Assembly: GCA_947167445.1 (NCBI GenBank)
Contig: CAMVID010000032.1
Span: forward strand, 1 to 13,797
Source: G11 sp947167445
GTDB lineage: Bacteria; Bacillota; Clostridia; Lachnospirales; Lachnospiraceae
Length of the DNA stretch: 13,797 nucleotides
Reading direction: 5' to 3'
Part shown: positions 9,301 to 13,797 of the stretch, piece after piece
Position numbering within the stretch: position 1 is the first letter of the stretch
How the letters are laid out: the number at the start of each line of letters is the position of its first letter
The notes under the pieces: model-generated
Told to the model about the DNA's origin: nothing
The model's input: only the letters and a program-made list of their open reading frames with translations
Database searches by the model: none
Made by a program: the position numbers and the translations under genes

Positions 9301-9912
9301 CTCATCAATCTTTATCTCCTCGTCCTCCACCAGGTATTCAATTCTTTGCTTTTTGTTTACGGCAAGGAGGAATTCCTCCATATTTCTGGAGTTTCCGGGC
9401 TTGCAGGATAAGCCTTTATATAGCTGGTAAAACTGCCTGTCGTTTCCTAAAAAAACCGACGAGAAATCAGGAGATGAGAACAGCTTAAGTGCTTCATCCC
9501 AGTTACTCTTGGCAAGATTTGTAAAATGGAAAAGGTTCTTGATGCTTCCCATTGATGAATCGGGAACTTTATGCATTATAGAAACCACAAAGGGCAGATA
9601 GAATTCGCCGTGACTTGATATTACTGAGAATTCGCCTTTAAGGACGTCTCCCTCAGTCATTCCGTGAGAGTCAAAGGAGTAGTGAATCTCCGCGCTCTCT
9701 CCCGCAAAGTAGTCAGTGTCAAGCTTCATTCGAAAGTCCGATGAGTATATATATCCGGAGGTAAAAGAGCCCTCCGGTCCATAGATGGAAAAAGTTCCTT
9801 CGGTGATGGTATCAACGCTTGGTTCGAGCTCCAATTTAATGCACGAAAAATCAAGAGAACTAATGTCGTAATCGAAGTTCCCCTTCAGAATCTCTTCAAT
9901 CTTGTCCTGCAT
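6352..9912 (-). CDS. Giant beta-domain plus helical-solenoid scaffold protein of unknown function (DUF5717-like)
   Basis: This soluble 1186-residue protein has no signal peptide and no membrane segment. Residues 1-22 form a helix. About 23-113 and 190-288 are two beta-rich domains that look related: each ends in a strand pair of the type IHYSFDSHGMTEGDVLKGEF or VWFKVDTKALHKGNNFDEI, followed by a hydrophobic strand ending in a LPFVV or TIPAT turn. From about 300 to 1180 it is almost all helical, with repeated aromatic and leucine-rich helix pairs suggesting a TPR-like solenoid. This is interrupted by beta-rich segments near 676-775 and 1097-1137. No enzyme motif is visible. ATG 9910-9912 is preferred over GTG 9916-9918 because the GGTGAG ribosome site overlaps that GTG. 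I recall this N-terminus as typical of DUF5717 proteins of Lachnospiraceae; that is memory only. It heads the operon, 7 bases before the Hsp70-like gene. Confidence 0.88.
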   Translation of the reverse strand: MQDKIEEILKGNFDYDISSLDFSCIKLELEPSVDTITEGTFSIYGPEGSFTSGYIYSSDFRMKLDTDYFAGESAEIHYSFDSHGMTEGDVLKGEFSVISSHGEFYLPFVVSIMHKVPDSSMGSIKNLFHFTNLAKSNWDEALKLFSSPDFSSVFLGNDRQFYQLYKGLSCKPGNSRNMEEFLLAVNKKQRIEYLVEDEEIKIDEPIAGTEYGFTVTRNGWGYSFLEVSSSNGLFIFDKSVYTEDNFIVNKCNVWFKVDTKALHKGNNFDEIILKDGQNVFTIPATVSTEGAGNAHGRKLREIKHLEVDLMTYYQAFRLKKISMNTWLKETENIVNNMINADESNVNARLFQAQVLISMERENEARWILDQASSMLDETKRDYRVSYAYHLYLTSLITKNIDFSREVTETVSRLYSETKDWRIAWLVTYLSEEYNRSDSKRWMFLEEQFKMGCTSPIVYIEALRLMLSNPMILRSLENFELQVCYYGARNECLSKDLVMQIAELSSRQKEFSPVLFKTLTLSYEKKNDNDILNAICSYLIRNNKVEPRYFKWYALGAEAGLRLTRLYEYYMMSMDTSKKTPINKTVLMYFAYNSDLDYIQNAHLYADVLSRRDKFPDLYNQYLPQMENFAWEQLKKKRINKDLAQLYKALLSERMMDEETIHALSTVLFMNQIKTDSDSMIRVIIRHPRIKGEMAYPIVDRVARFPLWGQEHVILFEDIQGNRYAEGINYTVEKLMIPGKIIKMIGDQGLDELGLNMYICDFDRETIHVDKDNRIRFERVLKDERVMDNFKAKIHVALTRYYYDNDITDSLDWFLSDAEPDNIDASDRDELMRYMIIRGMTDKAYEWLCIYGTAGIEVKNIVKLLETRIEQCQGDRDEELVTLCMYAFRKGKFNEAILNYLIRNYEGMTKDLRSLWKAALSYDIDTYYIAQKIIIQILYTGAYVGEKIEIFKDYVSGGAKTEIETAFVSQCAYEFFVNDRIMDGFIFDEIQRIIGRGEKLHRVCKLAIIKYYAEHMDEVGEEQKKLIKEYVTEFLLEGIRLACFTQFKEFLPLAAKMDDSAIIEYHATLGAKAVIHYILEKSDEDDNEYREEDMDAVYGGVFFKEIPLFFGESIQYYITEIQNGKSQLTESATLQKNDIEKSPEGTRYNLVNDIAIAQTLQDYDTVDGLLREYKKTEYLSKNLFKVR

Positions 9913-9917
9913 TAACA

Positions 9918-9923
9918 CTCACC
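9918..9923 (-). promoter_or_regulatory. Ribosome binding site of the scaffold gene
   Basis: The minus strand reads GGTGAG, five bases before ATG 9912. It overlaps the in-frame GTG at 9916-9918 and so rules that codon out as the main start. Confidence 0.6.
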
Positions 9924-9933
9924 ACACTTTTTC

Positions 9934-9945
9934 GCCCAAATGGGC
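9934..9945 (-). other. Small hairpin in the leader of the scaffold operon
   Basis: GCCC, four-base loop, GGGC. It lies between the predicted promoter and the ribosome binding site, so it would be in the 5' untranslated RNA. It is short and may have no role. Confidence 0.3.
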
Positions 9946-9963
9946 ATACTCATAGACTTAATA

Positions 9964-9993
9964 ATTATAACATTCTGGTGGGTTTAGCCGCAA
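9964..9993 (-). promoter_or_regulatory. Predicted vegetative promoter of the scaffold/Hsp70-like/purB operon
   Basis: On the minus strand a perfect TATAAT (9964-9969) is preceded after 18 bases by TTGCGG (9988-9993), which matches TTGACA only in its TTG. Transcription would start near 9957, giving a leader of about 45 bases. The -35 region touches the U-tract side of the htpG terminator, which is expected for a compact gene boundary. Confidence 0.55.
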
Positions 9994-9995
9994 TA

Positions 9996-10025
9996 AAAAA
10001 TGCGCCCAAAGATAGGCGCATTTTT
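9996..10025 (-). terminator. Intrinsic terminator of htpG
   Basis: Inverted repeat with arms 9996-10006 and 10015-10025 (AAAAATGCGCC and its complement) and an 8-base loop. On the minus strand it ends in a run of T. It begins 20 bases after the htpG stop and separates htpG from the downstream operon. Confidence 0.9.
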
Positions 10026-10045
10026 ATGGCAATGTGTATAGTTTG

Positions 10046-12094
10046 TTATTTCGCCAACAGCATCATGATGTCGTTACTTCTTGCAACAAATTCCGTCATG
10101 GATTCAGGATCAAGAGGTGCCTGAGCGATGCGGGCAAGGTCATATAACTGCTCCGCAAACATCTTGGTGTTATCTCCATCCTTATGCTCCATAAGGTATG
10201 TAACAAGAGGATGGTTGGCATTTAAGATCAAAGTCTCTCCCCTGCCGCTCTTGTCTGCAGGGAAATCCATACCGGGCATTGAGTACATCTTCATCATGTC
10301 CTGCATACGTCTGGTTTCCTCAGAAAGAGTAAGCATTGAAGCAACTTTTTTATTCTTAAGCTTCTCAATCTTAACCTCAAGAGAATCCTTCTTAACGGCT
10401 TTCTTGATGATCTTTCCGATTTCCTCAGCTTCCTTGGTAAGCTCTTCCTCCGCCTTCTTGGAGGTCTTGGATTTAAGAGCATCTGTAACGTCCGCATCAA
10501 TTCTTAAGAAGTGAATACCTTCGTTCTTGGCCTCAAGCTGTGAAATAAAGGGCTGATCGATGTTGTGTGTAAGGATAACCGCATCCTTCTTGGCAGCCTT
10601 GAACATGTTAATGTACTGGCTCTGCTGCTTCTCGTCGGTCACGTAATAAATTGTCTTATCCTTCTTCTCTTCCTTTGTTGTAGATTCCTCTGTTTTTGCC
10701 TCATCTACAACTTCAGCCTCAACCTTGTTGCCATCCTCGTCTGTGGCGTTATCATCCTCCACATCGGTCTTGGCAACCTCAAGGCACTCGGGAAGTGTAA
10801 GGTACTTGCCGTCCAGGTTCTTAAAGAGAATGTAATCTGTCATCTTCTCGCAGAACTTGTCGTTCTTAAGGCATCCGAACTTAATGAAGGGAGCAATGTC
10901 GTCCCAGTACTTGTCGTACTCTTCCTTCTCGGTCTTGCACATGCCGGAAAGCTTGTCAGCAACCTTCTTTGTGATGTACTCGGAAATCTTGTTAACAAAT
11001 CCGTCATTCTGGAGGGCGCTTCTTGATACGTTAAGGGGCAGGTCGGGACAATCGATGACACCCTTTAAAAGAAGCAGGAATTCAGGGATGACTTCCTTGA
11101 TGTTATCTGCAATAAATACCTGGTTGTTGTATAACTTAATGGTTCCCTCGATGGACTCGTACTCAAGATTAATCTTGGGGAAGTAAAGGATACCCTTTAA
11201 GTTGAAGGGATAATCCATGTTAAGGTGAATCCAGAACAAAGGCTCCTTGTAGTCGTTAAATACCTTGCGGTAGAACTCAAGGTACTCTTCTCTTGTGCAG
11301 TCAGCAGGGTTCTTGGTCCAAAGAGGAGTGGTCTCATTTATGAGCTCAGGACGCTTCTTAATCTTAACCTTAACTTCGTCTCCGTCCTTCTCGGGCTTAA
11401 TCTCCTCAACCACCTCATCAGTGGGAAGAATCTCGTCCTTCTTAACGATTTGAGTATCAGTGGTTTTGTCCTTTGATACATATATCTCTACAGGCATGAA
11501 GGAACAATACTTCTTCACAACCTCTTTGGCTCTGTATTCGTTGCAGAACTCAAGGCAATCTTCGTTTAAAAACAGAGTAATCTCAGTACCGACGCCCTCT
11601 TTCTTGCCTTCCTCCATGGTGTACTCGGTGCCGCCGTCACACTCCCAGTGCACAGGTTTAGCTCCTGCCTTGTATGAAAGTGTATCGATATGAACCTCGT
11701 CAGCTACCATGAACGCTGAGTAGAAGCCTAAACCGAAGTGACCGATAATCTGGTCATCATTGGCCTTATCCTTATATTTTTCAATGAAATCCGTAGCTCC
11801 GGAGAAGGCAATCTGGGTAATGTACTCCTCAACCTCTTCCTCAGTCATACCAAGACCGTTATCGATAATCTTGATGGTCTTGTTGTCGGGATTGACAATA
11901 ACTTTAATCTCCGGCTTATAGCCTTCGGGAAGAGTATACTCACCCATCATATCCAGTTTCTTAAGCTTGGTGATTGCATCGCATCCGTTGGAGATCAACT
12001 CTCTGTAGAAAATGTCGTGATCCGAATACAGCCACTTCTTGATAATGGGGAAAATATTGTCCGAATTAATGGACAAACTGCCTTTCTTTGCCAT
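10046..12094 (-). CDS. htpG: Hsp90 chaperone HtpG
   Basis: ATP-dependent cytosolic homodimeric chaperone of 682 residues. The GHKL ATPase domain is complete: RELISNGCDA at 31-40 (Glu32 catalytic, Asn36 binding Mg), IIDNGLGMT at 76-84 with Asp78 contacting adenine, and GHFGLGFYSAF at 118-128. The middle domain carries LPLNVSRSALQ at 352-362 with the gamma-phosphate-sensing arginine. The C-terminal dimerization domain ends in a normal way, without the eukaryotic MEEVD. At 682 residues it is longer than the roughly 624 of E. coli HtpG. The extra length is mainly a charged segment at 222-250, in the position of the eukaryotic charged linker, and a very acidic insert at about 441-478 before KTIYYVTDE. 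The ATG follows an AAAGGA ribosome site, here at a rather long distance of about 11 bases. Confidence 0.97.
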   Translation of the reverse strand: MAKKGSLSINSDNIFPIIKKWLYSDHDIFYRELISNGCDAITKLKKLDMMGEYTLPEGYKPEIKVIVNPDNKTIKIIDNGLGMTEEEVEEYITQIAFSGATDFIEKYKDKANDDQIIGHFGLGFYSAFMVADEVHIDTLSYKAGAKPVHWECDGGTEYTMEEGKKEGVGTEITLFLNEDCLEFCNEYRAKEVVKKYCSFMPVEIYVSKDKTTDTQIVKKDEILPTDEVVEEIKPEKDGDEVKVKIKKRPELINETTPLWTKNPADCTREEYLEFYRKVFNDYKEPLFWIHLNMDYPFNLKGILYFPKINLEYESIEGTIKLYNNQVFIADNIKEVIPEFLLLLKGVIDCPDLPLNVSRSALQNDGFVNKISEYITKKVADKLSGMCKTEKEEYDKYWDDIAPFIKFGCLKNDKFCEKMTDYILFKNLDGKYLTLPECLEVAKTDVEDDNATDEDGNKVEAEVVDEAKTEESTTKEEKKDKTIYYVTDEKQQSQYINMFKAAKKDAVILTHNIDQPFISQLEAKNEGIHFLRIDADVTDALKSKTSKKAEEELTKEAEEIGKIIKKAVKKDSLEVKIEKLKNKKVASMLTLSEETRRMQDMMKMYSMPGMDFPADKSGRGETLILNANHPLVTYLMEHKDGDNTKMFAEQLYDLARIAQAPLDPESMTEFVARSNDIMMLLAK

Positions 12095-12139
12095 TTATAT
12101 CACTGTCCTTTCAAAATAAATCTAATTCAACAACCATTA

Positions 12140-12156
12140 TTCTATCACATATAGAA
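12140..12156. promoter_or_regulatory. Dyad symmetry upstream of htpG, possible operator
   Basis: Perfect 6-base arms TTCTAT and ATAGAA are separated by five bases, lying 46-62 bases before the htpG start in a 101-base AT-rich gap. The position would suit a regulator of htpG, but it does not match the CIRCE element (TTAGCACTC-N9-GAGTGCTAA). No convincing promoter could be fixed nearby. Confidence 0.3.
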
Positions 12157-12195
12157 CAAAATGATTCTAAAATCTTTATAAACTTTTTGGAAATC

Positions 12196-13269
12196 CTACT
12201 TAAGGCCCGTAGGTTCGCCGATTATGCTGTCATATACGTCGAAGAACGTGGTGGTGGTCACCTCGGGATTATCGGTAATGGTGATCTGATTCCACAGGGT
12301 GTCATTAAGCTTTCTGGTAAGTCCCGATACGAACTCATCGTACTTCTCACCGAAAACCTCCTGCCGTCTCTTAGCTACAATCTTAAGCTTGTTGGCGTCG
12401 GTTTCCTCTCTGTTAAAGGTGTTGATACACTTGATTATATGGTATCCAAACTCTGTCTCAACGACGTCGCTTATCTCATCGTTCCCCAGGTTAAATGCCG
12501 CTTCCTCAAAAGCCGGATCCATCTCACCTTTACCGAAGGAATAGGTGGAAACGGAATCCTCGTTATAAAGCTCAATCAAATCCTCAAAATTGTTGTTTTC
12601 TTTGTCCTTGGCTAAAGCGCAGACTTCGTTGGCAAGCTCCAAGGCCTCGTTTTTCATTTTCTCGGAGTAATTGATTTTCTTACCGGAACCGTCCTTTGCA
12701 TAGGTCTTTATGAGGATATGCTCAACCGTGATGGTTCTTGCCTCATCATCGCTGATTTCGGGATTAATGTCCTTAATCAGGTACTGGTATATCTTGTTTG
12801 AAAGAGCGTACTCGCCGTACATTTTGGCAATCAGCTCTTCCGTCACTCCAAGGGTTTCCTTCTCCGCATCATTTAGAGAATCGAAGTATTCCCTGGCGGC
12901 CTGATTTACCAGCTCATTTTCTTTCTCGTCAAGAGTAACACCGTAAGAGGCGGCCAGGAGATCCATGGTTTTTACCTGAGCAATCTTTGCAAGGACGTTG
13001 TCCTTGACATTGTTCTCAAGGTTCTTGCCGTTATCGGAAGTGCTCCATATCTCTTTGCCGTAAACCTCCTCGTACCTGTTTTGCATGTTGGTCAAATAAA
13101 CCATCATCTCAGGGGTGGTGCAGTTCATGGTCTCTATTTTGAAAATCTCATCCGGTTCAAAGCCTGCGGTGAGAACTACCTTCGTGGTCTTGCCGCTGCA
13201 GGCGGAAAGCATCGCGGTTGTGATTAATATTGTCAGTGCTGAGAGAATTCTGTTTTTTCTAAAATTCAT
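12196..13269 (-). CDS. PrsA-like lipoprotein with parvulin prolyl isomerase domain
   Basis: The 357-residue product is exported and lipid-anchored. It begins MNFRKNR, followed by a hydrophobic helix and the lipobox LSAC with Cys24 as the lipidated residue. Residues 50-170 are helical, like the SurA/PrsA N-terminal chaperone region. Residues 178-285 form the rotamase domain: ITVEHILIKT at 180-189, FEDLIELYNEDSVSTYSFGKGEM at 228-250, and ISDVVETEFGYHIIKC at 266-281. Such proteins fold secreted proteins on the outer face of the membrane. ATG 13267-13269 is chosen because GAAGGA lies at 13276-13281 and it places the signal peptide correctly; an in-frame codon 10 residues earlier lies inside the ilvE terminator. 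The name prsA is plausible but covers several paralogous lipoproteins. No terminator is seen after the stop, so some transcription may run on into htpG. Confidence 0.92.
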   Translation of the reverse strand: MNFRKNRILSALTILITTAMLSACSGKTTKVVLTAGFEPDEIFKIETMNCTTPEMMVYLTNMQNRYEEVYGKEIWSTSDNGKNLENNVKDNVLAKIAQVKTMDLLAASYGVTLDEKENELVNQAAREYFDSLNDAEKETLGVTEELIAKMYGEYALSNKIYQYLIKDINPEISDDEARTITVEHILIKTYAKDGSGKKINYSEKMKNEALELANEVCALAKDKENNNFEDLIELYNEDSVSTYSFGKGEMDPAFEEAAFNLGNDEISDVVETEFGYHIIKCINTFNREETDANKLKIVAKRRQEVFGEKYDEFVSGLTRKLNDTLWNQITITDNPEVTTTTFFDVYDSIIGEPTGLK

Positions 13270-13275
13270 ATAATA

Positions 13276-13281
13276 TCCTTC
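13276..13281 (-). promoter_or_regulatory. Ribosome binding site of the PrsA-like gene
   Basis: GAAGGA on the minus strand lies 6 bases before ATG 13269. It fixes the start after the upstream terminator hairpin. Confidence 0.75.
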
Positions 13282-13285
13282 ACAC

Positions 13286-13316
13286 AAAAACGGCCCCACA
13301 GATTAACTGTGGGGCC
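13286..13316 (-). terminator. Intrinsic terminator of ilvE, directly upstream of the PrsA-like gene
   Basis: A perfect 10-bp GC-rich stem (arms 13292-13301 and 13307-13316, GGCCCCACAG type) has the loop ATTAA and is followed on the minus strand by GTTTTTG. It starts 13 bases after the ilvE stop and its U-tract ends only 4 bases before the next ribosome site. Confidence 0.92.
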
Positions 13317-13329
13317 ACTGAATTCTGAA

Positions 13330-13797
13330 TTACTCGATAACTTTGATCCAGCCCTCGGGAGCTTCGATACGACCCATCTGGATACCTGTGAGTGTATCGT
13401 AAAGTTTCTGAGTTGTGGGACCCATCTTCTCCATACCTGCAGGGAAACAGATTTCCTTGCCGTGGTCAACAATCTTGCCAACAGGTGAAACAACTGCAGC
13501 TGTACCGCAAAGTCCGCACTCTGCGAAATCCTTAACCTCGTCGAAGAATACTTCTCTCTCCTCAACCTCAAGTCCAAGGTACTCCTTGGCAACATAAAGA
13601 AGGGATCTTCTTGTGATTGAAGGAAGGATGCTTGATGACTTGGGAGTAACAACCTTGTTGTCCTTTGTTACGAAGATGAAGTTTGCTCCACCGGTCTCCT
13701 CAACCTTGGTTCTGGTTGCTGCGTCGAGATACATATTCTCTGCAAATCCCTCTTCATGAGCTGTAACAATTGCATGCAGGCTCATTGCATAGTTAAG
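13330..13797 (-). CDS. ilvE: Branched-chain amino acid aminotransferase, C-terminal part (partial)
   Basis: PLP-dependent class IV aminotransferase that interconverts Leu, Ile and Val with their 2-oxo acids. Only the last 155 or so residues are present; the gene runs off the right edge, and the visible part begins LNYAMS. Family elements seen, counted from the first visible residue, are LDAATRTKVEETGGANFIFV (about 24-43, equivalent to the PLP-contacting glutamate region), SSILPSITRRSLL (about 55-67, the phosphate-binding turn) and CGTAAVVSPVG (about 97-107, the second phosphate-contacting threonine). The C-terminus GRIEAPEGWIKVIE is complete. The sequence resembles the long form of about 340-360 residues found in Firmicutes and eukaryotes. 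The PLP lysine lies outside the window. Confidence 0.93.
   Translation of the reverse strand, partial: LNYAMSLHAIVTAHEEGFAENMYLDAATRTKVEETGGANFIFVTKDNKVVTPKSSSILPSITRRSLLYVAKEYLGLEVEEREVFFDEVKDFAECGLCGTAAVVSPVGKIVDHGKEICFPAGMEKMGPTTQKLYDTLTGIQMGRIEAPEGWIKVIE

Noticed and set aside
9913..9918. GTG start for the giant scaffold protein
   Set aside because: The Shine-Dalgarno sequence overlaps this codon, so initiation there is not feasible; ATG 9912 is correctly spaced.
10565..11026. Plus-strand open frame of 153 codons antisense to htpG
   Set aside because: It is a mirror of the conserved htpG coding frame and shows no family resemblance and no promoter or ribosome site.
12157..12195. Possible terminator after the PrsA-like gene (imperfect AAAAGTTTATAAAGATTTT dyad)
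   Set aside because: The stem is pure AT with mismatches and too weak to call an intrinsic terminator.
13270..13299. Ten-residue N-terminal extension of the PrsA-like protein
   Set aside because: It would start within the ilvE terminator stem and would place a polar stretch before the signal peptide; ATG 13269 has a good ribosome site.
1..13797. Mobile element, CRISPR array, tRNA or rRNA
   Set aside because: No direct-repeat arrays, transposase or integrase coding, cloverleaf or rRNA segments were seen, and the genes are densely packed housekeeping-type units.

Overview
The window looks like chromosomal DNA of a Gram-positive anaerobe of the class Clostridia, most likely a Lachnospiraceae member (Butyrivibrio/Roseburia-like). 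This rests on recalled family resemblance, strong GGAGG-type ribosome sites, moderate G+C and the gene set; it is an inference, not a database result. Almost everything is encoded on the minus strand. The only plus-strand gene is the last 20 codons of a SEC-C zinc-binding protein (probably SecA) at the left edge, separated from its convergent neighbour by a bidirectional terminator.

From right to left, in the direction of transcription, the layout is as follows. (1) The 3' part of a branched-chain aminotransferase gene (ilvE), ending in a strong terminator. (2) A lipoprotein with a parvulin-type prolyl isomerase domain (PrsA-like). (3) htpG (Hsp90), followed by its own terminator. (4) A new promoter driving an apparent six-gene operon: a 1186-residue beta-domain plus helical-solenoid protein, a degenerate lidless Hsp70-like protein, a TPR-like protein, a coiled-coil protein with two membrane segments, adenylosuccinate lyase (purB), and a PurF-like protein that lacks the glutaminase catalytic residues.

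The most interesting part is the four-gene cassette at 3035-9912. Its genes are separated by at most 14 bases or overlap by 4 (ATGA), so they are probably translated together. The products look like parts of one machine: a very large soluble scaffold, an actin/Hsp70-fold protein with an SBD-beta-like tail but eroded nucleotide motifs, a TPR adaptor, and a membrane anchor with long coiled-coil arms. I believe the first two correspond to the Pfam families of unknown function DUF5717 and DUF5716, but that is from memory. No function is known to me.

The cassette continues without a visible terminator into purB and the purF-like gene. The purF-like protein keeps the PRPP-binding loop and the four iron-sulfur cysteines of Bacillus-type PurF but has lost Cys1 and other glutaminase residues. 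It is therefore probably either an ammonia-dependent enzyme or a paralogue with a different role, with a normal purF expected elsewhere in the genome.
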